From: a virus
IMG/VR virus record: IMGVR_UViG_3300020020_000067
Coordinates: 1-45,949 of that record
Strand: one strand, 5' to 3'
DNA length: 45,949 nucleotides
This document shows, piece by piece, positions 25,237 through 32,562 of the stretch. Positions within the stretch are counted from its first letter, which is position 1; every line of letters starts with the position of its first letter. The notes under the pieces are model-generated. The model did not search any database. It had not been told where the DNA came from and saw only the letters and a program-made list of their open reading frames with translations. A program made the translations under genes and the position numbers.

Positions 25237-25467
25237 ATGAAAGCAATGGAACAACCAGTGGATGTTGATTTAAGGGTAGGATTTATTTCAGGGGTTATAT
25301 GCGGCATAATTAAACTTCTTGACGTCTACCTATTAACTGATGTGTATATGATTGTTCTATTAAAGGTTTTTATAACGGCGGTTGTCGGAGGCTTAGGCGG
25401 TGTAGCTGGTAAGCACTTATTTACTTATTTGAAAAAACAATACGAACTAAAATTTAAAAAGAAATGA
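25237..25467 (+). CDS. Holin candidate, small membrane protein
   Basis: A 76-residue protein with two hydrophobic segments ('VGFISGVICGIIKLLDVYLL', 'MIVLLKVFITAVVGGLGGVAG') and a strongly basic C-terminus ('YLKKQYELKFKKK'). Size, topology and position at the head of the lysis region fit a class II-like holin that would permeabilise the inner membrane. Start is ATG 25237; an ATG at 25246 would give a dual-start pattern sometimes used by holins. It overlaps the next gene by four bases. No family match can be asserted. Confidence 0.5.
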   Translation: MKAMEQPVDVDLRVGFISGVICGIIKLLDVYLLTDVYMIVLLKVFITAVVGGLGGVAGKHLFTYLKKQYELKFKKK

Positions 25468-25823
25468 TTTACTTACTTACCGTCATTTGCCTATTACTCG
25501 GAGTTCTTTTCCATGTCATGGTAAAAGTTACTGGGTATAAAAAGAAATTCCCTGAATTAACCTTTAGAACAATATGGAAGGTTTTTCTAAAAGAAGAATG
25601 GGATTCTCTTATTGTATCTGCTTTGGTATTATTTGTTACCGAGTTATCCATTTTTATTATCAACTATGTAGGTGTTATGATACCTGATTGGCTTAATTGG
25701 GGCATCTATCCAATTGCTTTAGTTATGGGTTACCAGGGTCAGAGGATCGCTTACAAGTTCTTAAACACAGCTACAGAGGTATTGGAAAAAAGAGCGGAAA
25801 GCATTAATCCAAATAAACCATGA
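25464..25823 (+). CDS. Membrane protein of the lysis region
   Basis: A 119-residue protein with three hydrophobic stretches: residues 1-22 ('MIYLLTVICLLLGVLFHVMV'), ~48-70 ('SLIVSALVLFVTELSIFIIN') and ~78-92 ('WGIYPIALVMGYQGQ'). A charged 'EVLEKRAES' tail follows. ATGA overlaps link it to the holin candidate and to the putative spanin. It may be a second holin-like or antiholin protein. Family not recognised. Confidence 0.5.
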   Translation: MIYLLTVICLLLGVLFHVMVKVTGYKKKFPELTFRTIWKVFLKEEWDSLIVSALVLFVTELSIFIINYVGVMIPDWLNWGIYPIALVMGYQGQRIAYKFLNTATEVLEKRAESINPNKP

Positions 25824-26326
25824 GAGACACAGACAACGAGTTTAAAAGTATTATCAAAGGTGCATTTATAGTTGCGGCGGCAATTGTGATACTTTGTTTA
25901 TTGTGTTCATCCTGTAAGGTTCTGTCTGTAAAAAAGAAAGAAACAAGTGATTCAACTTCTGTAAAGAAAGAAACAAATGAACTAACTAAAATTGATACGA
26001 GCAAAACAAAGTCATCAGCAACCAACACAAAGGAAACCGTTTATTACCCTCAACCAATTATAGTACCGGGTAAGGATGGGGAGACCAAAATAGTTTTTGT
26101 CCCGCAGATGGTTAAAGAATCAGGGAGTAGCACTCAGGAAACGAATACTTACGACTTTGAAAAAAGGCTGAATGAAAAGATAGATAGCATGAACGCAAGT
26201 AAAGATGTAAAGAACACAGACACGAATGCGAAGGTGGGGCCGTCCTTTATTGAGTGGTGCTTAATTATCGGGTTGGCTTTATTGTTACTTAAAAACTTTT
26301 TACCATTTAAAATAATAAAAACATGA
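25820..26326 (+). CDS. Putative unimolecular spanin
   Basis: A 168-residue protein with an unusual two-membrane layout. An N-terminal hydrophobic segment (14-29) is followed by a lipobox-like 'LCSSC' with acceptor Cys32. About 100 polar, Lys/Thr/Ser-rich residues follow, and then a C-terminal transmembrane helix 'FIEWCLIIGLALLLLKNFL'. This is the architecture of T1 gp11-type u-spanins: outer-membrane lipid anchor, periplasmic linker, inner-membrane anchor. Such proteins fuse the inner and outer membranes at the end of lysis. It lies two genes after the holin candidate and upstream of the endolysin. The -3 lipobox position is Cys, not Leu, which weakens the lipoprotein call somewhat. Confidence 0.55.
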   Translation: MRDTDNEFKSIIKGAFIVAAAIVILCLLCSSCKVLSVKKKETSDSTSVKKETNELTKIDTSKTKSSATNTKETVYYPQPIIVPGKDGETKIVFVPQMVKESGSSTQETNTYDFEKRLNEKIDSMNASKDVKNTDTNAKVGPSFIEWCLIIGLALLLLKNFLPFKIIKT

Positions 26327-26532
26327 CAACATTTAAAGAAAGACTTCTTACGGAGAAGCAAGAGTTAGATGAAAAAAGAAGTAAACTTGAAACCTTCCAA
26401 AACAGCGAAGCGTTTTCAAAAATTGACCCCTTCCAAATGACGTTATTAAATATCCAATCCCAAGCAATGGCGGCCTATAGCCAATGTCTGCTTGAAAGAA
26501 TCGCATGGCTCGAAAAAGAAGTTGCTAACTAA
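26323..26532 (+). CDS. Small helical phage protein (crAss001_48-related type)
   Basis: A 69-residue all-helical protein reading 'FKERLLTEKQELDEKRSKLETF...DPFQMTLLNIQSQAMAAYSQCLLERIAWLEKE'. The pattern '.F.eRl..E..eL..k..kL..F...Q...M..Y...L..Ri' is shared by many small phage proteins of this class; function is unknown. It overlaps the upstream gene (ATGA). Confidence 0.6.
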   Translation: MTTFKERLLTEKQELDEKRSKLETFQNSEAFSKIDPFQMTLLNIQSQAMAAYSQCLLERIAWLEKEVAN

Positions 26533-26545
26533 TAAAAACATAATC

Positions 26546-26746
26546 ATGGACATTAAAAAAGCTAACAAGTTTTGGATATTAACGGCAGTCTTCGGATTCG
26601 CCTCATTCATTTCTTTCTTCCAAATAGACGGCGACAAGGGTGAGGGCCTATGGATTGTTTCTGGAATCGCTTGCGGTCTTGCTGCCCTTTATAGTATTTA
26701 CCAGGTCTCTAAGAACACAGGAGGCGGGGGAAGTCAAGAAAGGTAA
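26546..26746 (+). CDS. Small two-helix membrane protein (66 aa)
   Basis: I start it at ATG 26546, after the A-rich leader 'aataaaaacataatc'; an upstream TTG would add 18 polar residues and overlap the previous gene. Two hydrophobic helices ('FWILTAVFGFASFISFF', 'LWIVSGIACGLAALYSIYQV') enclose a charged loop with 'DGDKGEG'; the C-terminus is Gly-rich. Could be a holin or antiholin relative. Confidence 0.5.
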   Translation: MDIKKANKFWILTAVFGFASFISFFQIDGDKGEGLWIVSGIACGLAALYSIYQVSKNTGGGGSQER

Positions 26747-26749
26747 AAA

Positions 26750-26777
26750 TTACCCTCGTTATTTTGAACGAAGGTAA
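26750..26777. other. Hairpin in the lysis region
   Basis: An 11-bp dyad (ttaccctcgtt / aacgaaggtaa, one mismatch) around the loop attttg. Runs of A flank both sides, so on the - strand it is followed by T5 like an intrinsic terminator; on the + strand it would only be an RNA hairpin. It could protect the mRNA or block antisense transcription coming from the convergent - strand arm. Confidence 0.4.
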
Positions 26778-26796
26778 AAAACACTAAAAAACGCCC

Positions 26797-27204
26797 TTGT
26801 TATTTATCCTCCTATATCAATGCTTGGCAGGCTTACTGGCTTGGTGGAATTATATTCTAATCAAAGACGGTAAAAGGATTTATCATGCCTTAAATGGTCT
26901 CTTACACATCTCTGCGGCGGTTCTGATTGGGTATTTCTACGGTTGGAATTTCGGGGTGTCTTGTCTGTTATTTACAAGGGTGGTTTTTGATTTCGTATTA
27001 AACGTTTTAAGACACAAGGGGGCGGGTTATGTTTCTGCACATCCTGTGAGTAAAATGGATTTGTTAGAGAAAGAAATAATCTTTAAGATCGTGAAGCTGC
27101 TTTATCGTAAGAGGACAATTATAAGCGAGAGGGAGATTGAGTTGACAGCGATAAAGTTTAGGGTGTTTATTTTAATTAGCGCAATCTTAATACTGTTTAT
27201 ATGA
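26797..27204 (+). CDS. Multi-pass membrane protein, unknown function
   Basis: A 135-residue protein. The only usable start is TTG 26797, since no in-frame ATG lies near. Hydrophobic segments at ~1-20, ~34-62 ('LLHISAAVLIGYFYGWNFGVSCLLFTRVVF') and at the C-terminus ('FRVFILISAILILFI') suggest three or more membrane spans, with a Lys/Arg-rich internal loop. It overlaps the next gene (ATGA). Confidence 0.5.
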   Translation: MLFILLYQCLAGLLAWWNYILIKDGKRIYHALNGLLHISAAVLIGYFYGWNFGVSCLLFTRVVFDFVLNVLRHKGAGYVSAHPVSKMDLLEKEIIFKIVKLLYRKRTIISEREIELTAIKFRVFILISAILILFI

Positions 27205-27458
27205 GTTATAAAGTTGTTGAAATAGAAAGACACCATGTAAAGAAATGGGTGGTTGAAAATTCTAAAGTAACAAATCCGTATAAAAAGAAATGGTGGTACG
27301 CATCTGTTACTATCGGTTATGATTATAATGAAAAAGGGGAAAGCATTGAAAAGGCGTATATCAATCTTGTTGAACTAATTTTTTCAACTCCATTTATAAT
27401 GAATCAACTTAAAAACTATAATTCATTTAGGATTATTCTTGGACTCGACCCGAAATGA
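27201..27458 (+). CDS. Hypothetical protein (85 aa)
   Basis: No family recognised. It is basic and beta/alpha mixed ('WWYASVTIGYDYNEKGESIEKAYINLVELIF'). It overlaps both neighbours through ATGA junctions, supporting expression as part of the operon. Confidence 0.45.
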   Translation: MSYKVVEIERHHVKKWVVENSKVTNPYKKKWWYASVTIGYDYNEKGESIEKAYINLVELIFSTPFIMNQLKNYNSFRIILGLDPK

Positions 27459-27571
27459 TTTTCCGCATTTCAATATCAGGCCGTACTATTTACCGAATAG
27501 GAAACATGGAAAGACTTTGGAATAAGTGGAAAGTAAGAAAAGGATTTTTGTATATAGAAAAAGTATGGTAA
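27455..27571 (+). CDS. Small basic protein (38 aa)
   Basis: Begins at ATG 27455 over the previous TGA and stops at TAA 27569-27571, overlapping the ATG of the HNH gene at 27565. The product is basic and aromatic ('MIFRISISGRTIYRIGNMER', 'LWNKWKVRKGFLYIEKVW'). No family recognised; the double overlap is the main evidence. Confidence 0.4.
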   Translation: MIFRISISGRTIYRIGNMERLWNKWKVRKGFLYIEKVW

Positions 27572-27909
27572 TTAAAAAAGCAGACAGGCAAAGGGTTTAT
27601 GATAAATACGATGGCAAGTGTGCTTATTGTGGATGTGAGCTTGTGAAGGGGTGGCACGTTGACCACATTAACCCAATAGTTTATGGAGGCACAAACGACC
27701 TAAATAATTTAAACCCATCTTGTAAATATTGTAATAATTATAAATGTCATTCAAAGCTTGAAACATTTAGAACGTACACCAAGCAAATGCTTAACGAAAA
27801 GTTACACTATCTATTTAAGAGCAAAACCAAAATGCAGGTGGCAATAAATTTAGGATCAGTAACCCTTAAAGAATGGGACGGGTTATTCTATTTTGAAACG
27901 CTGAATTAG
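27565..27909 (+). CDS. HNH endonuclease
   Basis: A 114-residue protein, taking ATG 27565, which overlaps the small upstream gene (ATGGTAA); a GTG at 27526 would add 13 residues. The HNH beta-beta-alpha-metal site is clear: Cys19/Cys22 (CAYC), 'VDHINPIVYGGTNDLNNLNPSCKYCNNYK' with His34, Asn50 and the second zinc pair Cys53/Cys56. It is a free-standing nuclease that could nick or cut DNA. Inside the lysis region it is more likely mobile or accessory than the packaging-associated HNH usually found next to terminase. Confidence 0.85.
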   Translation: MVIKKADRQRVYDKYDGKCAYCGCELVKGWHVDHINPIVYGGTNDLNNLNPSCKYCNNYKCHSKLETFRTYTKQMLNEKLHYLFKSKTKMQVAINLGSVTLKEWDGLFYFETLN

Positions 27910-27924
27910 AAGAATATTAAATCT

Positions 27925-28368
27925 ATGAAACCCTCTGAAAACTGTTACTCAATTATTAAACAATTTGAGGGCTGCAAACTCAAAGCATATAAAGACCCTG
28001 TTGGAATTTGGACTATTGGTTTTGGAACTATCATTTACCCCGATGGAGCCAAAGTAAAACAAGGCGATTCAATAACTATTGACAGGGCAGATTTTCTCCT
28101 AAAGTGGCAAGTATTAACAAAATCAGGAGCGGTTGAAAGTTTAGTAAAGAATGTAAACCAAAATCAATTTGATTCACTTGTTTCATTTGCTTACAATGTA
28201 GGAACAGGGGCATTAAAGAAAAGTACTTTACTAAAAAAGTTATTGGTTAATCCTAATGATCCGTCAATAGAACAGGAGTTTTTAAAGTGGAATAAAGCGG
28301 GTGGAAAAGAATTAGCCGGACTTACAAAGAGAAGGCAAGCGGAAGCAGATTTATATTTTAAGAAATGA
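27925..28368 (+). CDS. Endolysin, GH24 lysozyme (T4/P21 type)
   Basis: A 147-residue muramidase. The N-terminus 'IIKQFEGCKLKAYKDPVGIWTIGFGT' holds Glu15, Asp24 and Thr30 in the E-8-D-5-T spacing of T4 lysozyme. Later helices include 'NQFDSLVSFAYNVGTGALKKSTLLKKL' and the 'LAGLTKRRQAEADLY' C-terminal pattern typical of the family. There is no signal peptide or SAR helix, so release of the enzyme needs a holin. It degrades host peptidoglycan. It overlaps the methyltransferase start (ATGA). Confidence 0.93.
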   Translation: MKPSENCYSIIKQFEGCKLKAYKDPVGIWTIGFGTIIYPDGAKVKQGDSITIDRADFLLKWQVLTKSGAVESLVKNVNQNQFDSLVSFAYNVGTGALKKSTLLKKLLVNPNDPSIEQEFLKWNKAGGKELAGLTKRRQAEADLYFKK

Positions 28369-29009
28369 TTAGTGAAGTGTTTTTACAAGACTGTATGGAA
28401 GGGATGAAAACTTATCCTGATAAGTATTTTGACTTAGCAGTAGTTGACCCGCCTTATGGGATTGGGGCGGGTGGCAAAAGATTTATGAATGGTACAAGCA
28501 AGGCGGAAAATAATATTTACAAAGATGTTGATTGGGATATAAAACCAGATGTAAGATATTTCAATGAATTATTACGGGTGTCTAAAAATCAGATTATCTG
28601 GGGTGCAAATCATTTTATTAGCAGAATGCCTTACGATAGTTCTTGTTGGATATTTTGGGACAAGGGGACGGGGAACAATAGTTACGCTGACGGAGAATTG
28701 GCTTGGACTTCTTTTGATAAAACAGTCAGAAAGTTTATTAAATCATGGGTGGGCGCAAACGCAAAGGACGGCATAGAAAGAGTTCATCCTACGCAAAAGC
28801 CCATTTCTCTTTATGATTGGTTGTTTAAAAACTATCTCCCCGAAGGCGGCAAAGTATTAGACACTCATTTAGGAAGCGGCTCAAACAGAATAGCAGCAGA
28901 CAAATCGGGTAATATAGATTTCACCGGATACGAGATTGATAAAGATTATTATGAAGCACAAGAAAAGAGATGGAAGAATTACAAAGCACAATTAACAATG
29001 TTTGCATGA
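28365..29009 (+). CDS. DNA methyltransferase (N6-adenine/N4-cytosine, beta class)
   Basis: A 214-residue enzyme. Catalytic motif IV is 'VVDPPYGIG' (27-35), and 'HPTQKP' precedes motif I 'LDTHLGSGSNRIAADKSG', giving the IV-then-I order of the beta group. It is short with a small recognition region and stands alone without a restriction gene, so it probably protects phage DNA from host restriction. Target sequence unknown. It overlaps neighbours on both sides with ATGA. Confidence 0.88.
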   Translation: MISEVFLQDCMEGMKTYPDKYFDLAVVDPPYGIGAGGKRFMNGTSKAENNIYKDVDWDIKPDVRYFNELLRVSKNQIIWGANHFISRMPYDSSCWIFWDKGTGNNSYADGELAWTSFDKTVRKFIKSWVGANAKDGIERVHPTQKPISLYDWLFKNYLPEGGKVLDTHLGSGSNRIAADKSGNIDFTGYEIDKDYYEAQEKRWKNYKAQLTMFA

Positions 29010-29197
29010 GCCAATTCTTATTTCATTACAGAGGCTATAGGATTGTCCATGAAAATGGATTGTATAGAGTACCTGAATTATTCAAAACCTTTCTTTCATC
29101 TACTGAAGCAATAAAACAAATAGATAAGGATGTAAAGGAGACTATTGTTAATCTAAAAACCCTAAATGGCAAAACAAATCAGACCACGTTTAAGTAA
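29006..29197 (+). CDS. Small hypothetical protein (63 aa)
   Basis: Starts at ATG 29006 over the methyltransferase TGA (ATGA); an upstream in-frame reading would add 12 residues inside the methyltransferase gene. Begins 'MSQFLFHYRGYRIVHENGLY', which looks like a small beta hairpin domain, then a Lys-rich helix. It overlaps the next gene by 32 bases. No family recognised. Confidence 0.45.
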   Translation: MSQFLFHYRGYRIVHENGLYRVPELFKTFLSSTEAIKQIDKDVKETIVNLKTLNGKTNQTTFK

Positions 29198-29921
29198 GGT
29201 TGAATTTGATTTGATAAACAACTACAGAAATGGAAACAATGTAGGAATAATAGGAGATACACACGAACCCTTCTGTCATCCTGAATACAGGGATTTTTGC
29301 TACGAGGTGTTCAATAAATTCGGTTGTTCATGTATCATGAACATCGGTGATGAGGTAGATAACCACGCTATAAGCTACCATGAGACAGACCCTGACGGGC
29401 ATAGTGCCGGAAAGGAGGCAGAATTGGCACAGGAGAACTTGAACAAATGGTATAAGACTTTTCCTAATGTGAAAGTGTGTATAGGTAATCATACCGCCCT
29501 AATCGAAAGACAGGCCAAAACGGCGGGGATGCCAAAGAAGTTCGTTAAGACCTATGAGGAAGCCTGGGAAGCCCCAAAGGGCTGGAAATGGGCCTTAGAT
29601 TGGGAAATAGACAACGTTCTTTATATGCACGGCACAGGGTCAAGCGGACAGAACGGGGCGATCAACAGGGCAAAGGATAATAGGCAAAGTACGGTGATAG
29701 GTCATATACACAGTTTCGGAGGAGTTCTTTATTCAGCAAGTGACAAGGATTTGATTTTTGGATTAAACGTAGGCTGCGGGATTGATATTAACGCTTATGC
29801 AATGGAATATGGACGACCCTTCGCTAAAAGACCAACGTTAGGCTGTGGGGTGGTTTTAGGGGGTAAGATCGGGTTATTTGTTCCAATGCCATTAGGGAGT
29901 AAAATAGAATATAAAAAATGA
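29166..29921 (+). CDS. Calcineurin-like metallophosphoesterase
   Basis: A 251-residue protein with the full metallophosphatase motif set: 'GDTHEP' (Asp31, His33), 'GDEVDNH' (Asp62), 'GNHT' (Asn108, His109), 'YMHG' (His155) and 'GHIHSFGG' (His180, His182). These residues bind two metals and hydrolyse phosphoesters; substrate unknown (nucleotide, nucleic acid end or protein phosphate). Related genes occur in many phages of environmental Bacteroidota, near recombination or replication genes. It overlaps both neighbours. Confidence 0.85.
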   Translation: MAKQIRPRLSKVEFDLINNYRNGNNVGIIGDTHEPFCHPEYRDFCYEVFNKFGCSCIMNIGDEVDNHAISYHETDPDGHSAGKEAELAQENLNKWYKTFPNVKVCIGNHTALIERQAKTAGMPKKFVKTYEEAWEAPKGWKWALDWEIDNVLYMHGTGSSGQNGAINRAKDNRQSTVIGHIHSFGGVLYSASDKDLIFGLNVGCGIDINAYAMEYGRPFAKRPTLGCGVVLGGKIGLFVPMPLGSKIEYKK

Positions 29922-30121
29922 GCAAACAAGAAGACTTAATGATGGTGGCGATATTAAATGTAATGAAGCCATTAAAAACAAAGACTAGTAAAATAAGGGT
30001 GCTTGAAAAGCTTGGCAAGATATTGAGGCGGGAAAATTCGGCAGAGATATATGAGGCAGAGGCTAAGGATAGATTAAAGATTCACGGTAAAAGAATTTTA
30101 GACGTAGACTCTAATTTATGA
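29918..30121 (+). CDS. Small helical hypothetical protein (67 aa)
   Basis: Charged, Lys/Glu-rich helical protein ('VLEKLGKILRRENSAEIYEAEAKDRLKI'). ATGA overlaps on both sides support expression. No family recognised. Confidence 0.45.
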   Translation: MSKQEDLMMVAILNVMKPLKTKTSKIRVLEKLGKILRRENSAEIYEAEAKDRLKIHGKRILDVDSNL

Positions 30122-30330
30122 AAGAGAAAATATTAAGCAAAATAGAGGTTTCAATTCCCCAGGAGATCATTTGTCAAAACCTCAATAATCTTTCGGTAAC
30201 GTTAGCTACTTTATCAGAGATTGATACTGCTATTATGGGTAAAGAACTTCAGAAAAAAATGGAGGACACTAAAGATAATTTAATGAACGCTATTCATTAT
30301 TATTCGACCTTTTTACAGACGCAGGAATAG
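30118..30330 (+). CDS. Small helical hypothetical protein (70 aa)
   Basis: A mostly helical protein ('ICQNLNNLSVTLATLSEIDTAIMGKELQKKMEDTKDNLMNAI'). It is the last gene of the + strand late arm; its stop lies six bases from the stop of the first convergent - strand gene, with no obvious bidirectional hairpin between them. Confidence 0.45.
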   Translation: MKEKILSKIEVSIPQEIICQNLNNLSVTLATLSEIDTAIMGKELQKKMEDTKDNLMNAIHYYSTFLQTQE

Positions 30331-30336
30331 TACTAC

Positions 30337-30591
30337 TTATTTAGGGGTGATGAAATATTTTGAAAATAAATGGATTACCGCTTCAGCCGCTTCACATCTT
30401 TTCTTCCAGTATCCTTCTTCGGGTTGTTCCTCACAGGGAGTTGATAGGGATGCCCCGGCTATGAATGCTTTGCGCTGAAGTATAACCTTAGATTGATTTG
30501 GCATTTCAAGAAAAGTGCCTGTTTCGTCAGGATATAATTCCTTAGCTTTTTCTTCAATAGTAGTATTATCCATTGTCTCTTTCGGTATCAT
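30337..30591 (-). CDS. Hypothetical phage protein (84 aa)
   Basis: Contains 'IEEKAKELYPDE' and 'KVILQRKAFIAGA', a pairing seen in many small phage proteins of unknown role. The start lies after the A-rich leader 'aaaaataaaaacaATG'. It is the last gene of the early - strand arm. Confidence 0.5.
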   Translation of the reverse strand: MIPKETMDNTTIEEKAKELYPDETGTFLEMPNQSKVILQRKAFIAGASLSTPCEEQPEEGYWKKRCEAAEAVIHLFSKYFITPK

Positions 30592-30615
30592 TGTTTTTAT
30601 TTTTGGTTTGATTAG

Positions 30616-30888
30616 TTAAAGTTCGTTGTTCATTGCACAGATTAATAAAACTATTGTTTGGCGAAGGGGTGTGTATTCTTTCCATGCCCTGCTGTCTCTT
30701 GGCGGTTTTTCACTATGCGCCCAATACATTTTAGGAAATTTCCAATAAATAGATTTAAGCGGGACAAAAAGTTGAAACGACTTGTATTTGTACTTGTCTG
30801 GCATTAGGCCACACAATCCATACCCGTTTTTGGCTGATGGCATTTCCCCTTTCTCCATCCACTCTTTATGCAAATCAATTAGCTTCAT
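30616..30888 (-). CDS. Hypothetical protein (90 aa)
   Basis: No family recognised. The sequence is rich in aromatic and basic residues ('YKYKSFQLFVPLKSIYWKF'), with 'EKPPRDSRAWKEYTPLRQTIVLLICAMN' at the C-terminus. Upstream on the - strand is a small hairpin (ccgtc-taaa-gacgg at about 30918-30931 on +) and an A/T-rich leader. Confidence 0.45.
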   Translation of the reverse strand: MKLIDLHKEWMEKGEMPSAKNGYGLCGLMPDKYKYKSFQLFVPLKSIYWKFPKMYWAHSEKPPRDSRAWKEYTPLRQTIVLLICAMNNEL

Positions 30889-30934
30889 AATTTTTATTTT
30901 TTATCCCCCGTCTAAAGACGGAAGCGGTTAGAGA

Positions 30935-31240
30935 TTACTTTTTTTCATTCAATAATTCACCTGCCGTGTAAACGATCTTACAATTCTCAATTAACTCCGC
31001 TTTGCTCTTACCTGGAAAGTTCGTCCTTGCCCATTCCCAAAACTCTTTTTTATCTGATTCAGGGATTGTTTCAATCTTAGGAAATAAATTATAAACGGTT
31101 AAAAATGCTTTTCTCGAAACAACACAATTGCAAATCGGAATAATATCTTTTAAGTCTTTAAGGTTTATAATAAGTTTCTTTGCTAAGTCTCTTTCAACTC
31201 CGGTAAAAGCCTCAACGATCATGTAATCGAAAACTGTCAT
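30935..31240 (-). CDS. Hypothetical helical protein (101 aa)
   Basis: I start it at ATG 31240, which overlaps the upstream gene's TGA (ATGA); an earlier in-frame ATG at 31264 lies deeper in that gene. The product is helical ('ERDLAKKLIINLKDLKDIIPICNCVVSRKAFLTVYNLF', 'FWEWARTNFPGKSKAELIENC'). No family recognised. Its place beside the replication-associated genes suggests a DNA-metabolism accessory. Confidence 0.5.
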   Translation of the reverse strand: MTVFDYMIVEAFTGVERDLAKKLIINLKDLKDIIPICNCVVSRKAFLTVYNLFPKIETIPESDKKEFWEWARTNFPGKSKAELIENCKIVYTAGELLNEKK

Positions 31241-31794
31241 GATATAAAATAAATTGTTTGCCAACCCATTCTTTTATGCTGTGCAAAAACATCTCTCAAA
31301 ACCTTTTGTTTTGCTGCTTTCACTTTTGCTAACGCATCCGGCCACAAAGGAGAATCAAAAATTAACCCATCTGGAATTTTATAATATTTTTCATAAGCTG
31401 AAATTTCAATCTTTCCATCTATCATCATTCGGTCATAAACACAAGGATGAAACAGATTCTCGTTTACCCCGCTCATGTAAGCCAAGAAGCACTTATTAGC
31501 CTCTTTATCCCAATCCCATGATTCAGCCTGATTCATGTTTACATCTGCAAGGCTTGTGTCTAAATAGTTTTTATCGCTATGCTTAGACCTTGTGTACTTG
31601 TCAACCCATCCTATCAACGTTTGCGGATCGGCTTGGTAAACCTTCCCATAAACCCCTGAGATGCCATTCTCAAAAATGTTTATTAGTTCGGTTTGAGAAA
31701 CTTTGTTCTTTACCTGTTTCAGGACAAGGGTTTCCGTTTCCGGTGTTACTTCTTTGTGCCGTCTTACTAATTCAAAAGCGGGGTTAGTTATCAT
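31237..31794 (-). CDS. Hypothetical protein downstream of the replication-associated gene (185 aa)
   Basis: Soluble, mostly helical, with 'LINIFENGISGVYGKVYQADPQTLIGWVDKY' in its first half and 'KVKAAKQKVLRDVFAQHKRMGWQ' near the end. The 'FENGISG.YGKVY..D.QTL..W' segment is familiar from proteins next to phage replication genes, but I cannot name a function. It overlaps the DUF6291-type gene by 11 bp. Confidence 0.5.
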   Translation of the reverse strand: MITNPAFELVRRHKEVTPETETLVLKQVKNKVSQTELINIFENGISGVYGKVYQADPQTLIGWVDKYTRSKHSDKNYLDTSLADVNMNQAESWDWDKEANKCFLAYMSGVNENLFHPCVYDRMMIDGKIEISAYEKYYKIPDGLIFDSPLWPDALAKVKAAKQKVLRDVFAQHKRMGWQTIYFIS

Positions 31795-32425
31795 TGTTTT
31801 GTAGGTCTAATTGTTTTGCCATCTCTTTTAAATCATCAACCGAGTATTCTTTTTTAAGTAGATGCGGGTATTTGCTTTTTATCGTTGAAAAATATTTTTT
31901 ATAGTCTTTAGGAATGAATTGATACTGGCTTGTTTTTGTTAGGTAGTCGTTAAAGACGGTTAACTCTTCAATGGTTGCTTTATTTGCTTTTACCCATCGT
32001 GGGTCACCTAAAGAAATTTCCAAACACCTCTCTATAGAGAAAACATTAACATCTACATTTACATCTACATATTCAAATACATTAACATCTACAGCTTGCT
32101 TTGCTTCAATTTTCGAAGCAGGTTCAACGATTGCTTGACTTTGCTTGGAATTGGTTGCTCTTTTTTCTGCACTTTTTTTACCCCCTATCTTACCTGCGGC
32201 AGACCTTCTTTTTCTCTCTAACCTCCAATCCTTTAAGTCTCTTTTTAATTGTTGCTTTATTGGCTCAAAAGCAACTCTTACCAAAGTGTCTTCTTCAACA
32301 GGATCAAAATCGTTCACATAATTTAAAATATGTTTAAAAAGTTTTCCTGCTTGCTCATTTGATAGCAACTCGATGGAGTGAACGTAACTTGTGTAAAGAA
32401 CGAAACTACTTTTACCTTTCGCCAT
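31784..32425 (-). CDS. Replication-associated protein with DUF6291-type N-terminus
   Basis: A 213-residue protein. Residues ~5-85 match the DUF6291 pattern ('SFVLYTSYVHSIELLSNEQAGKLFKHILNYVND..P......VRVAFEPIKQQLKRDLKDW', then 'RSAAGKIGGKKSAEKR'), common in phage genes at the DnaD/replication-initiator position. A low-complexity linker 'VDVNVFEYVDVNVDVNVF' is encoded by repeated DNA, and a C-terminal helical domain follows. By analogy with lambda O, the repeats could be the origin and this protein the initiator; that is inference. Confidence 0.6.
   Translation of the reverse strand: MAKGKSSFVLYTSYVHSIELLSNEQAGKLFKHILNYVNDFDPVEEDTLVRVAFEPIKQQLKRDLKDWRLERKRRSAAGKIGGKKSAEKRATNSKQSQAIVEPASKIEAKQAVDVNVFEYVDVNVDVNVFSIERCLEISLGDPRWVKANKATIEELTVFNDYLTKTSQYQFIPKDYKKYFSTIKSKYPHLLKKEYSVDDLKEMAKQLDLQNNDN
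32043..32093. repeat. Iteron-like short direct repeats inside the replication gene
   Basis: The 15-mer acattaacatctaca occurs perfectly at 32043-32057 and 32079-32093, and the core acatctacat also at 32061-32070, a cluster of three related units in 51 bp. They encode a Val/Asn/Asp-rich linker in the DUF6291-type protein. Initiator genes carrying their own origin repeats are known from lambdoid phages. Confidence 0.6.
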
Positions 32426-32452
32426 AGGTGGACTTCGTGTTTATCAGCATTA

Positions 32453-32557
32453 TCAGATTACCTTAAAAATTGGTTGTAGCACATCATAAAGACTAATACC
32501 TACGGTCATTCTCCAGCGCACGATTAGGCTGTTTTTTCGGCATCGACCACACACCAC
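32453..32557 (-). CDS. Possible tiny protein (34 aa), doubtful
   Basis: An open frame from GTG 32557 to TGA 32453-32455 on the - strand, starting with a CxxC pair ('VVCGRCRKNSLIVRWR'). It fills most of the gap between the small basic gene and the replication gene, but lacks an ATG or any family resemblance. The gap may equally be an untranslated leader. Confidence 0.2.
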   Translation of the reverse strand: MVCGRCRKNSLIVRWRMTVGISLYDVLQPIFKVI

Positions 32558-32562
32558 TTTAA

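Noticed and set aside
27526-27564. GTG start for the HNH nuclease
   Set aside because: ATG 27565 overlaps the upstream small gene's stop and begins right before the conserved domain.
32043-32093. CRISPR-like array
   Set aside because: Only two or three short units inside a coding sequence, unequal spacing, no cas genes.
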